Shown here: positions 25,001 to 32,145 of the stretch, piece after piece
How the letters are laid out: each line of letters opens with the position of its first letter
How positions within the stretch are numbered: the first letter of the stretch is position 1
Source of the DNA: Vibrio ruber DSM 16370
GTDB lineage: Bacteria; Pseudomonadota; Gammaproteobacteria; Enterobacterales; Vibrionaceae
Length of the DNA: 33,385 bases
Reading direction: 5' to 3'
Assembly (NCBI RefSeq): GCF_900163965.1
Contig: NZ_FULE01000035.1
Coordinates: 1 to 33,385 of the forward strand
Notes under the pieces: generated by a model
What the model was told of the DNA's origin: nothing
The model's input: the letters and a program-made list of their open reading frames with translations, nothing else
Databases searched by the model: none
Position numbers and translations under genes: made by a program

Positions 25001-25698
25001 ATTTTTTCCATCCGCTTGTTCAATTCGGATAGGTGGGCTTCTAGGCGGTTGATCCGCGCACCGCTCCACTGTACCTCTGAGTACGCCATGCGAATATCGG
25101 TTTTACGGCCATTCTCTTTGGCCGGGTACCAAATCTCTTTTAATGCTTCGCCCGTGACTTCACGTTTCGTCTCGGTTTTGACCGGCTTATCCCGGCCTTG
25201 CCGATAAGCAAAGAGGTTAACGTCTTTGAAACAGGGCTCTCCGGCATCCGTGGCTGAAACTTCGATTTCCCGCCAGATTTTGCCGTTGTAAGCAATATAG
25301 AGATAACCGTCACGTAAAGGAGCAATGCGCTCTTCAGGGGTTGCGTGCTCTTTAAATGTGGGTAACAGCGTCAGCGGGATAAATGAATGGAGCTGATATT
25401 TTTGCGGGCCTTTTGCGATCCGTTGGGTATGGCTGACATTGTCGAACAGCGGCAGCATGATCGGGCCATCGCTGGCTTTCACCGAGAGCCAGACATTGCG
25501 ATTTTCTTTTTCCTGACACCAGTCCCAGCCGTAGATCGTCGTTTCAGCGAGGGCTTTGTCGGTATACTTCTTTCCCTCCAGCGCGAATTGTTGCTTCATA
25601 TCGGTCAGATCATAGAACGTAAAATCCTGCTGGGTGTCGTGTTGGGTACCGGTGACTTCGATCAACAGCAGTTTGTTATGATCACATGTACAAGCCAT
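22069..25698 (-). CDS. Large type VI effector, VasX/MIX-like, probable pore former
   Basis: The 1209-aa protein has no signal peptide. Near the N-terminus LRDGYLYIA (residues 128-136) followed by YNGKIWREI matches the hRxGhhYhh core of MIX, a marker of type VI effectors. The middle is charged and helical. Near the C-terminus are hydrophobic helices: LAFASVSAGFLTAGIAMY (about 902-919), a Gly/Ala-rich segment from 936, and GPWGIAIMIVGGVLYMFL (962-979), followed by KDTPIEIWLKNGPF, a motif typical of VasX/BTH_I2691 effectors. About 230 residues follow. This layout fits insertion into the target inner membrane. It lies 3 bases after the DUF4123 adaptor gene and overlaps the DUF6708-like gene by 4 bases, so adaptor, effector and partner form a set. 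The pore activity is inferred from family resemblance. Confidence 0.75.
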   Translation of the reverse strand: MACTCDHNKLLLIEVTGTQHDTQQDFTFYDLTDMKQQFALEGKKYTDKALAETTIYGWDWCQEKENRNVWLSVKASDGPIMLPLFDNVSHTQRIAKGPQKYQLHSFIPLTLLPTFKEHATPEERIAPLRDGYLYIAYNGKIWREIEVSATDAGEPCFKDVNLFAYRQGRDKPVKTETKREVTGEALKEIWYPAKENGRKTDIRMAYSEVQWSGARINRLEAHLSELNKRMEKIAENSAQMRVIRAEAKKQEKPLPEMRMREMETEMFLGEPKDFNRNLAGSWLSEATASIKSSIQSAWNSGDEAVRQFGIHPDHSPYYYDSILRQSMLLELLQEEEKKKKSADNTTKQADTAPGETNDSDKKPDWTRPSVNDYLADAKNRLLRGIVLADPLFNIRHKSFLIKGCVSYLGLLLKDTSMQKYFASAELVQRFLMPKKWGNQENPYHDYTDTSDFDTYFGGRFHRTLRTTEREKCRSVLRHIQSRLAHEIEEEVFASVLKDITSLDDTNAAAIYPFVGNAVSSLAINPEQIDTLEPKENWGKLDYQDNLVRLLNNDRQHPLHELLFIEEGKVTLEAEYKAPKPFNDGSGLCTPESIARWADDNLLVKPKVMEVLEVAQLFPDDASDNGEQQFPTVRRISGTIDGNLRDYFSALNSLSIELNKVSSTAIQFSAVYAPLLATMKAMSPKVFGRLTYIDINGAKTTGYVVGVHGQGLEWGLSEADRNYVSSRKGGKAMGRVYEENGKLVLSTNKKAAARVAAEAGEALSAKAPLKVVVVPETDDIAKAYNQVNAKRALSDIGKEGITASNAYEKLRIPHFLVCIELWNLRANWQHFVNLSQGKNVRYSLANISSVVLDLSIAITHSVNLTLGAGARFTVLTTSEWIRVGGKFASTLESVGLRTIYSRLAFASVSAGFLTAGIAMYDAMNLVNSNDDDAAAAMWAVGIGTAMATFGGMAAEGAALSVLGPWGIAIMIVGGVLYMFLKDTPIEIWLKNGPFSADPGDDYQHLQDADIAFQRLLGMLLNVEINMYDIQTQTRLSDAEKSEWKQAGVTHLLWVRSNMSQLLNQDKESALLFVRQAIMEHKSRLVDTPSRTGYVRTHTLIDIDKDNDQPLKIESTANGELYGYGFRKSVPKDKLDTGFLYSKHELYHYEAGFLVRLQSVINGMIFPVAALDDPTPSPQPGHGQQPTFKDEDNADKFWLHYQLPLIEENAE

Positions 25699-25701
25699 AA
25701 G

Positions 25702-26535
25702 TTATAATCCTCTCGCCACGCGTTGTTCTAATTGTGCTATTTTCTGCTCCGGCTGGAGCGCTAAGAATTGCTCTTCCGGCTGGAAGGTATCTAAATAAAA
25801 CTGGTTCTGCTGAGCCCACAGACGTAACTGGTTTTGCAGCGGTGCTGCTTGAATGTTGTGGTTGTCGCAGAAACGGGTAACCTGATGCTGACATAACCAG
25901 TCAATCTCACGGATATCAGACTGCTGTGCCCATGCCGCAATGGTTTTATCTTCGCTCAGGCGTGCCAGTGCCTGCGCTTGACCGGGCTGCATCACCCAGA
26001 CATCCGGGTCCGCTTCACTATGCCCATCACCGACTTCGACCCAGCCTGGCGGCTCACTCAATTGTTGGCGATAGACCATTGCTGAGCAGCATAACCCGAG
26101 CCATCCACTGGTTTCTTCAGCGGCTGCCAGCGTGAAAAAGTAACTGGCAACCTGAGGATGATAGTAATGGAGCAGGCCGGTTGTATTGCCTTCAAAATAA
26201 ACCACCATCCGCGTACGCAGTTGATGGAGCACTTCGGCCAGCGACACCTGAGCCGGGGCAGAGAAGTAAAGCGTCTGCTCAGGCGGGAGTCTGTCAGTCA
26301 GCGGGTCACCGCCACCATATTTCAGGGCAATCACCAGCGGGCTCTCATCCTGTAAGGTCTCTAAAACGGTCATCAGGTAAAGCGGCTCAATCTGATGGCC
26401 GTCAATCCACTGATAAACCGCAGCCGCCAGCCCGGTATCACCGCGAACCACGGCATACCAGTTGACCGCCTGACCGTGATATTCGTGTGTTAAATTCAGC
26501 ATGTTTGCCCATACCTTATCATCAGATCTTTCCAT
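25702..26535 (-). CDS. DUF4123 type VI effector adaptor
   Basis: The product is 277 aa, cytoplasmic. It shows the DUF4123 pattern: NWYAVVRGDTGLAAAVYQWI near the start, MTVLETLQDESPLVIAL, then the conserved RTRMVVYFEGNTTGLLHYYHPQV with the H-Y-P/D-x-x-V motif, and later an adaptor C-terminal tail (EEQFLALQPEQKIAQLEQRV). Such chaperones hold a specific effector and load it onto VgrG without being secreted. The next gene, 3 bases later, is its likely client. The start is uncertain: 26535 is used, but the ATG at 26505 has AAGGT about 10 bases upstream, and a longer frame to 26607 would overlap the DUF943 gene. Confidence 0.85.
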   Translation of the reverse strand: MERSDDKVWANMLNLTHEYHGQAVNWYAVVRGDTGLAAAVYQWIDGHQIEPLYLMTVLETLQDESPLVIALKYGGGDPLTDRLPPEQTLYFSAPAQVSLAEVLHQLRTRMVVYFEGNTTGLLHYYHPQVASYFFTLAAAEETSGWLGLCCSAMVYRQQLSEPPGWVEVGDGHSEADPDVWVMQPGQAQALARLSEDKTIAAWAQQSDIREIDWLCQHQVTRFCDNHNIQAAPLQNQLRLWAQQNQFYLDTFQPEEQFLALQPEQKIAQLEQRVARGL

Positions 26536-26564
26536 GCCACCATTAACTTGTGTTCTCAGTACTT

Positions 26565-26969
26565 TCAACGAAACTGAAGTCCACCGTTTCGTCCCAACGA
26601 GACCCAAAAGACTCTCTTTTTCTCAATGCAGTTTCTCGACGTTTTCATATCACTAAAACAAAGTAAATCTGAGTCTTCATCAGTCATTTGATCAACTTTA
26701 TAACCAGAACCAATATCCCAAAATATGATATCAAAATGACCATTTTTATTTGGCTTTGGGACATCATAATGCTCTTTTAAGTAGTCCTTATTCTTATCCC
26801 ACCAATCAATTTTCCTTTGTTGTGTTACCGGAAAGTTTTTAACAACAACACTTGTCCAATTATTTTTTTGGTGTACATCAATTATTTGTACAGGAAGCAA
26901 CCATAAATAAACGCCATACCCCATACCACACACAAGCAGCATGATTACAAAACTCAACTTCTTACTCAT
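26565..26969 (-). CDS. DUF943 protein B, probable orphan immunity
   Basis: The 134-aa protein has one N-terminal membrane helix (LSFVIMLLVCGMGYGVYLWL) and a periplasmic domain with the DUF943 hallmarks: IDVHQ, VVVKNFPVT, IDWWDKNKDYLKEHY, FWDIGSGYKVD, DLLCFSDM and NCIEKKRVF, with a conserved Cys pair. It is closely related along its whole length to the neighbouring DUF943 gene at 27049. DUF943 genes are common beside VgrG/DUF3289 toxins in enterobacteria. A 24-codon scrap of another DUF3289 end lies 11 bases upstream, so this copy probably guarded a toxin domain that has since been replaced and now acts, if at all, as an orphan immunity gene. Confidence 0.8.
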   Translation of the reverse strand: MSKKLSFVIMLLVCGMGYGVYLWLLPVQIIDVHQKNNWTSVVVKNFPVTQQRKIDWWDKNKDYLKEHYDVPKPNKNGHFDIIFWDIGSGYKVDQMTDEDSDLLCFSDMKTSRNCIEKKRVFWVSLGRNGGLQFR

Positions 26970-26980
26970 TTCCTGCTTCC

Positions 26981-27052
26981 TTAAATTGTAATTACACTGT
27001 TCATTTCAGTAATAAATGGCTTAAAGTCAAATTGTCCCCAACGCCATATTAC
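26981..27052 (-). pseudogene. Stub of a displaced DUF3289 toxin C-terminus
   Basis: Between the two DUF943 genes the minus strand reads VIWRWGQFDFKPFITEMN then SVITI and TAA. The C-terminus of the intact VgrG reads VLQRWQEFNFKPFITEMN then ATVTIKGTRA. The nucleotide similarity (for example TCAGTAATAAATGGYTTAAA on the plus strand in both) is plain. The upstream part of the toxin is missing: the stub begins at the stop codon of the DUF943 A gene. It is a fossil of an older effector end. Confidence 0.85.
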
Positions 27053-27453
27053 TGATATTGCAATCCCAAATTTTTCGACATAGATATGCTAAAAACCTGA
27101 TTTTTTTCAATACAGTTTGCTTTCTTGTCCATATCTTTAAAACAGAGTAAATCAGAATCTTGATCAACCATTCGATCTACTCGATAACCAGAGCCAATAT
27201 CCCAGAAAGTAATTTCAAAAGTTCCATCATTAAATGGTTTAGGAATACCATACTTTTCTTTTAAGAAACCTTGGTTCTCTTTCCACCATTGGATTTTTCC
27301 CCGACGGGTTACCGGGAAGTTTTTAACCACAATATCAGTCCAATGTTTATCCTGATGAACATCGACAATCTCTACAGGATGAAGTATCTGATAACCGAAA
27401 TAGAGCAATCCACAAAAAATAAATGTCAGAATTACCCATAATTTTTTGTTCAT
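27049..27453 (-). CDS. DUF943 protein A, probable immunity to the VgrG DUF3289 domain
   Basis: This 134-aa membrane-anchored protein has an N-terminal helix (VILTFIFCGLLYFGYQIL) and the same domain as its paralogue at 26565: VDVHQ, IVVKNFPVTRRGKIQWW, ITFWDIGSGYRVD, DSDLLCFKDM, NCIEKNQVF. Its ATG overlaps the vgrG stop codon by 4 bases (ATGA), so it is made together with the VgrG effector. Direct coupling to the DUF3289-bearing VgrG makes this the cognate immunity candidate; the periplasmic placement suggests the toxin acts in the envelope. The immunity role is inferred from context. Confidence 0.8.
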   Translation of the reverse strand: MNKKLWVILTFIFCGLLYFGYQILHPVEIVDVHQDKHWTDIVVKNFPVTRRGKIQWWKENQGFLKEKYGIPKPFNDGTFEITFWDIGSGYRVDRMVDQDSDLLCFKDMDKKANCIEKNQVFSISMSKNLGLQYQ

Positions 27454-30400
27454 GCTCGAGTCCCTTTAATTGTTACAGTGGCATTCATTTCAGTAATAAA
27501 TGGTTTAAAATTAAATTCTTGCCATCTCTGTAATACAAACCACAACCGGAAAATGCGGAATTGTTTATAAACAGGGTTACATATATCGGTATCATCCAGC
27601 CCGAAATGATCCTGAACTCTATAATGAATTGCTGCAGTGAACTGGTCTTCTCTCACTTCCAGTGATTGAAGAGTAATTTGAGTTGACCATGAGTCATGAA
27701 CACAAATTACTAATCCATTAGTAAAATCTTCTAAGTCATCAAACTGCGGTAAAATTGCCCCCTGAACTGCAGTATTCAAAGCTTGAGTATTAGTTTCTGG
27801 ATAAATACTGTGACTCCAATCAATATTGTTTTTCAAGGCAGACTTGATGAAAAACAAAGAACTATTCTCGGAATCATCCCCTTCAATCTGCTCTTTCAGC
27901 GCCTGATCCAGTAATGGAGAACTGAACGGCTCGCCGGTGTTCTTCTGCATATGCGTTATCATTTCATGAATGACATTTTTATAGGCACCATGCCATGAGA
28001 ACATCTTCGCCAGGTCACGAAACTCATCAAACATAATCTCTGACCGTTCGGCGAGGCTGAGATACTCTTCGGGTTGTTGAGAGTAGGGATTAAAGCCACC
28101 AAAGTCGCCATAACTGGTATGAATATCCGGGTACTTCAGGCCTGTATAGGCATTGAGTTTGGCCGAAACATCTGTTAAATCGAACTGTTCTTTTAATGTC
28201 TGCTCATCATAATCCCCATGATGCATGTCTCTGGCATCCATATCGTCCATCTGACGTCTGGTTTCAAAAATCATGACTGGTGTTGCTAGAGGGATTTCCT
28301 GAGCTTCATTCTCGGCTTGGCGTCCTGCTGATGACTTGCCTTGAGCTGAGTTCTGGCCGGAAGCTGATGTCGCTGGGGATGTCGCCAAACTACTGGGGTC
28401 AAAATCACTAAACGGACATGGGCCGCCCACGGGGACTTTACAGACCGGTGTGACCGGGTTGCCAGTCAGCATATCTGCTTCAACCTGTTGAATCAGGTTC
28501 GGAGAATAAGGAATCAGCTGGGGTGATGCTTGCACCTCGCTTGCCGTAAATGACGGTGCCTGCGCCTCTTCCGGAGCTGTTAACGCGGTGAGGAGGTTCG
28601 GTATGGTTGCAAGCTGGCCGGCGTAACCGCTGCCGCTGCCGGCACTGCCGCCGGAGTTAAGGTTGATCGCACCGCTGACCACATGCACGCCGCCTGCATC
28701 GACTTTGATAAAACTGCCGCCGACTTTGACGGTGATTTCATTACCGGCATCGAGTACCACAGCATTTCCGGCCTTGAGGTGCACTTCGCTGCCTGAATCG
28801 ACAATGGTTTTCTGGCCGACTTTCTGATGCAGTGAGGCATCGGTTTCGAGGGTGAGGTTCTGTTTGATTGCGGTTCGCTGCTCACCGTCAATACTCAGAT
28901 GGTCGTTGACCTGCACATGGCTGTAACGGTCATTTTCAACCGTGAGATGGCGGTCATGCTTAATCTGGGTGGTGCTGTCATTTTCAACCAGCGCTTCATA
29001 GTCTTTCTGCGCGTGGAGGTAAATCTTCTCGCTGCCGGACTGGTCTTCAAAACTTAATTCGTTGAAACCGGTGCCCTGATGGGTCTGGGTGCGAATCACG
29101 GTTTTGGTTTTGTGATCCGGCAGAGGATAGGGCGGCGTGTTGGTCGCGTGATAGGTGCGCCCGGTCACCATCGGTTGATCCGGGTCACCGTTGAGGAAGG
29201 TGACAATCACTTCATGGCCGATACGAGGGATCGCCATCATGCCGTACTGGGCGCCTGCCCAGCCTTGTGCGACGCGCACCCAGCAGGAGCTGTGCTCGTC
29301 TTCGTTGCTGTAACGGTCCCACGGGAAAGAGACTTTCACCCGGCCATGTTCATCACAGTAGATTTCTTCGCCTTCGGGGCCGACAACGGTCGCGACCATC
29401 GGGCCATCGACTTGCGGTTTTGGCTGGGGCTGCATACGCCACAGGGTTTCATTCGGGATGACGACAAACTGGTTGCTGTAAGTCGTCGCACCGCTGCCAC
29501 CGGACTCTTCCAGTGCTTGCGGCTGACTGCCCTGATGGTCAATCCCGACAATCAGCCAGGGGCGATTCATTGCACTATCAAGGTGGTCGGCCAGTGTAAA
29601 CACCACCCCGGCCTGAAGTTTGGCTTCGTTACTTTTACCGGTTGCGGTATGACTGGTGCGGCGCAGATGTTCGAGCTTAATCTGACTGAAGGCTTTGCCG
29701 CTGGCATCGTCTTTATAGCGCCCCGGTGCATCGTAGTGTTGGTAGTCCGGCAACTGATAGGCCATGTCACTGCCAAGTGCCGACTGTTTAAAGCTGTAAG
29801 ACGGCTTTTTAAAACTATAGTCACGCTGCGTCACTTCGGTAACTTCGGACTGTTTGGTCTCACGCATGGCGGAGACATACGGGGTGTCAGCCACACCACC
29901 GGACAGCACGTTATACGGCACACTGCCGCCCAGCTGAGTAAATCCGGCGCTATTGTCGGTGACAATTAAGGTATGTTTTTCGGCCTCGTGGCTGAAGGTA
30001 TACATTAAGCCTTCTTCTGCCGCCAGCCGGTGGAAGAACTCTAGGTCGGTCTCCCGATACTGAACACAGAACTCCCGCGGTGCACATTCGCGTTTGACGG
30101 AGAAAGCGTAGTCGGTGATGTTCATTTCCGAGAGGAGGATCGCCAGAATCTCAGGGACGGTTTTTTGTTGGAAAATCCGGCTGTTGTGGCGCAATGACAA
30201 CCGCTCAAGGGACGGCACCAGTGTCAGGGAATAATAAGTGTGATGATGGCCGGTATCACCGCGGCTGAAGCTGCGCACAATGCCGTGGACTTGCTGCACC
30301 ACTTCGCCATTGCGGATGACTTCCAGCACGGCTGCGGTATCAACCAGTTGCTCGGCACTGATGCCGGAATCGCGGCTGGCCAGCTCGATGTGATAGCGAA

Positions 30401-30521
30401 AGCCATACACCGGGTTTCCCTGTGCATCCAATGAATCAGAGATCGATTCATGTCCCTGATAGTCACGGACGACCAAGGCTTCACCGACACCACTGACAAG
30501 ACGGAAGTTCAAAGTCCCCAT
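27450..30521 (-). CDS. vgrG: Evolved VgrG spike with C-terminal DUF3289 domain
   Basis: The 1023-aa protein has the gp27-like head (VRDYQGHESISDSL to about residue 320). The gp5-like OB fold follows (GEEIYCDEHGRVKVSFPWDR, SCWVRVAQGWAGAQYGMMAI, GHEVIVTFLNGDPDQPMVTG). The beta-prism needle has repeating DAGNEITVKVGG-type segments to about 630. A Ser/Pro/Gln-rich linker (about 640-745) leads to a 279-aa C-terminal domain recognised as DUF3289: FETRRQMDDMDARDMHHGDY, DEFRDLAKMFSWHG, HDSWSTQITLQSL, YRVQDHFGLDD, FKPFITEMNATVTI. A standard VgrG is about 650-700 aa, so this is a specialised (evolved) VgrG carrying its own effector. The activity of DUF3289 is not established here. AGGAAAAA precedes the start, and the DUF943 gene follows with a 4-base overlap. 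Confidence 0.92.
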   Translation of the reverse strand: MGTLNFRLVSGVGEALVVRDYQGHESISDSLDAQGNPVYGFRYHIELASRDSGISAEQLVDTAAVLEVIRNGEVVQQVHGIVRSFSRGDTGHHHTYYSLTLVPSLERLSLRHNSRIFQQKTVPEILAILLSEMNITDYAFSVKRECAPREFCVQYRETDLEFFHRLAAEEGLMYTFSHEAEKHTLIVTDNSAGFTQLGGSVPYNVLSGGVADTPYVSAMRETKQSEVTEVTQRDYSFKKPSYSFKQSALGSDMAYQLPDYQHYDAPGRYKDDASGKAFSQIKLEHLRRTSHTATGKSNEAKLQAGVVFTLADHLDSAMNRPWLIVGIDHQGSQPQALEESGGSGATTYSNQFVVIPNETLWRMQPQPKPQVDGPMVATVVGPEGEEIYCDEHGRVKVSFPWDRYSNEDEHSSCWVRVAQGWAGAQYGMMAIPRIGHEVIVTFLNGDPDQPMVTGRTYHATNTPPYPLPDHKTKTVIRTQTHQGTGFNELSFEDQSGSEKIYLHAQKDYEALVENDSTTQIKHDRHLTVENDRYSHVQVNDHLSIDGEQRTAIKQNLTLETDASLHQKVGQKTIVDSGSEVHLKAGNAVVLDAGNEITVKVGGSFIKVDAGGVHVVSGAINLNSGGSAGSGSGYAGQLATIPNLLTALTAPEEAQAPSFTASEVQASPQLIPYSPNLIQQVEADMLTGNPVTPVCKVPVGGPCPFSDFDPSSLATSPATSASGQNSAQGKSSAGRQAENEAQEIPLATPVMIFETRRQMDDMDARDMHHGDYDEQTLKEQFDLTDVSAKLNAYTGLKYPDIHTSYGDFGGFNPYSQQPEEYLSLAERSEIMFDEFRDLAKMFSWHGAYKNVIHEMITHMQKNTGEPFSSPLLDQALKEQIEGDDSENSSLFFIKSALKNNIDWSHSIYPETNTQALNTAVQGAILPQFDDLEDFTNGLVICVHDSWSTQITLQSLEVREDQFTAAIHYRVQDHFGLDDTDICNPVYKQFRIFRLWFVLQRWQEFNFKPFITEMNATVTIKGTRA

Positions 30522-30628
30522 AGTTTTTTCCTGACATTGTTAAATAAGCAAATGATGAAGATGACTGCTCTGTCTGAATGTGGATGCGCTTATCTATTTA
30601 TTTTTGCAGACGAAAACAGAACCGAGAT

Positions 30629-30648
30629 ATTATAACGAAACGGTTATA
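30629..30648 (-). promoter_or_regulatory. Palindrome on the likely vgrG promoter
   Basis: On the minus strand a perfect TATAAT -10 box lies at 30634-30629, about 108 bases before the vgrG start. TATAAC (30631-30636) and GTTATA (30643-30648) form a perfect 6-bp inverted repeat with a 6-base spacer touching that box, a good operator candidate. The -35 region has no clear consensus, as expected if an activator is needed. The rest of 30522-30843 is AT-rich with no gene. Confidence 0.4.
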
Positions 30649-30843
30649 TGAATCTTGATGAAATTGAAAATCAATCGGGTCGGGTAAAGAGAAAAGGTAT
30701 TTTTCTGGAGGAACGTCTCAGTTCTGGAATAGACTCACATTTTGATATATAACGATTTTTATGGTGAATAAGAAATTTTCGCACGGCATTCAGACATACC
30801 TTCACCTGATTTAACCTCATACAGATAAGGAAAAATTCAGCAT

Positions 30844-31314
30844 ATGGAAATCAAAATCGATGATTTATCCGGTGGAGAAGTGATCAGATTACTCGAAGAA
30901 CATCTGGCAGATATGTACAGTAATTCTCCCCCGGAAAGTGTACATGCCTTAGATATGAATGCGCTAAAATCTCCGGAAATTACCTTCTTTAGCGGTTGGC
31001 ACGGCGATGAGCTGCAAGGTTGTCTAGCCTTCAAACAACTGACCCCTGAGCATATTGAGTTGAAATCAATGAGAACCTCGAAGTCTGCCCGCCAATCCGG
31101 TGTAGCCACCAAGCTTCTTATTCATGCACTCAATATCGCAATTGACAGAGGATATCAGCAAGTCAGTCTTGAAACGGGATCTCACGACTTCTTCAGCCCG
31201 GCCAGAAAGCTATACGAAAAATTTGGTTTCCGTTATTGCGGGCCGTTTGCTCATTATCAAGAAGATCCGCATAGTCGTTTTATGACCCGAGCGCTGGTGG
31301 AAAAATTCGCATAA
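30844..31314 (+). CDS. GNAT-family N-acetyltransferase
   Basis: The 156-aa protein is a GNAT enzyme. Strand beta4 is IELKSMRTSKSARQSGVATK, with the acetyl-CoA-binding loop RQSGVA at residues 83-88. Then come the helix LLIHALNIAIDRGY and the motif B end SLETGS...SPARKLYEKFGFRYCGPF. The latter resembles the YsnE/PhnO-like branch, which ends in a Phe-rich YEKFGF box and a CGPF step. The substrate is not known. AAGGA lies about 13 bases before the ATG, somewhat far. It diverges from the vgrG operon and is followed after 62 bases by the TauE/SafE gene, possibly as one transcript. Confidence 0.88.
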   Translation: MEIKIDDLSGGEVIRLLEEHLADMYSNSPPESVHALDMNALKSPEITFFSGWHGDELQGCLAFKQLTPEHIELKSMRTSKSARQSGVATKLLIHALNIAIDRGYQQVSLETGSHDFFSPARKLYEKFGFRYCGPFAHYQEDPHSRFMTRALVEKFA

Positions 31315-31376
31315 CGAAGTACCAACCGCTTAAGCCTCATTTTTACCGTTATACACATAGCAAGGAGAAACGAACC

Positions 31377-32087
31377 ATAGAATATCTGTTAGGCTTATTC
31401 GCATTATTGACATCCATGGTTGCAGCCACGATTGGATTTGGTGGTGGTATGCTCTTAATTGTTGTCTTTCCATCCTTTCTCAGCCCTAGCTTAATTATAC
31501 CGGCTTATGGCGTGGTTCAACTCGCAAGTAACATTTCGCGAATGCTCTTTTCATTAAAATATGTCAGATGGAAACTGCTGCCTAAGTTTTTGATTGGCTC
31601 CGTCATAGGGGCACTGTTTATTGGCTATGGTCTCTCTCATATTTCAATGGATTATGTCCCCGCTGCAATTGGCTTATACATTCTACTCAACCTGTGGAGC
31701 AGCAAGTTTTCGGCGTTAGTCGGTCGATACGAAAGCTATTATGTGATTGGTTTTTTGCAAACGGGTTTAGGGTTGGTTGTCGGTGCAACTGGCCCTCTGG
31801 CTTTAAATGTATTAACCAAACAACTGAAGTCTAAAGATGAAATCATCGCTACGAGTGCGCTGTTTATGACGATCAGCCATATGGCGAAAATTCCAGTCTA
31901 TTTATCTGTAACAGCGAGCCTGTTCACTGAGTTAAACCTGATTATTTACATGATTATCGGATCTATATTAGGTTCATTTTTAGGAACAAAACTTCGTTTG
32001 AGAACCAATAATGACAAGATGATTAAAATCATCAAAGTGTTACTGACCTTATTTGCCATCAAAATGATTGGGGGTGTGATGATATAG
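31377..32087 (+). CDS. TauE/SafE-family anion permease (TSUP) with apparent ATA start
   Basis: The product is about 236 aa with seven or eight membrane helices (starting YLLGLFALLTSMVAATIGFG; others at LIIPAYGVVQLASNI, FLIGSVIGALFIGYGL, VPAAIGLYILLNLW, VIGFLQTGLGLVVGATGPLA, LIIYMIIGSILGSFLG, IIKVLLTLFAIKMIGG). TSUP proteins export sulfite, sulfonates or other small anions; the N-terminal GFGGG and the mid-protein GATGPL are their paired motifs. A perfect AAGGAG (31362-31367) lies 9 bases before the codon ATA at 31377, and translation from there gives the normal family start (M)EYLLGLF. The nearest usual start codons in frame are TTG at 31407 and ATG at 31416, which would cut off half of the first helix and have no ribosome-binding site. 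Either ATA is used inefficiently or the start codon was lost. Confidence 0.75.
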   Translation: MEYLLGLFALLTSMVAATIGFGGGMLLIVVFPSFLSPSLIIPAYGVVQLASNISRMLFSLKYVRWKLLPKFLIGSVIGALFIGYGLSHISMDYVPAAIGLYILLNLWSSKFSALVGRYESYYVIGFLQTGLGLVVGATGPLALNVLTKQLKSKDEIIATSALFMTISHMAKIPVYLSVTASLFTELNLIIYMIIGSILGSFLGTKLRLRTNNDKMIKIIKVLLTLFAIKMIGGVMI

Positions 32088-32145
32088 TCTGATACTTACT
32101 TTTCAGGCAACGCAGATTACTGGGTGGGTTACACTTCCTATTAAC

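Noticed and set aside
28189..28210. A possible zinc-protease signature in the DUF3289 domain (HEMITH near residue 853)
   Set aside because: The spacing is HExxxH, not HExxH, and the related DUF3289 sequences I recall lack these residues, so it is not evidence for a metalloprotease.
29079..29969. A 296-codon open frame antisense to vgrG
   Set aside because: It lies wholly opposite a clearly coding VgrG sequence. Long antisense frames are common in GC-richer genes, and no start signal or family was seen.
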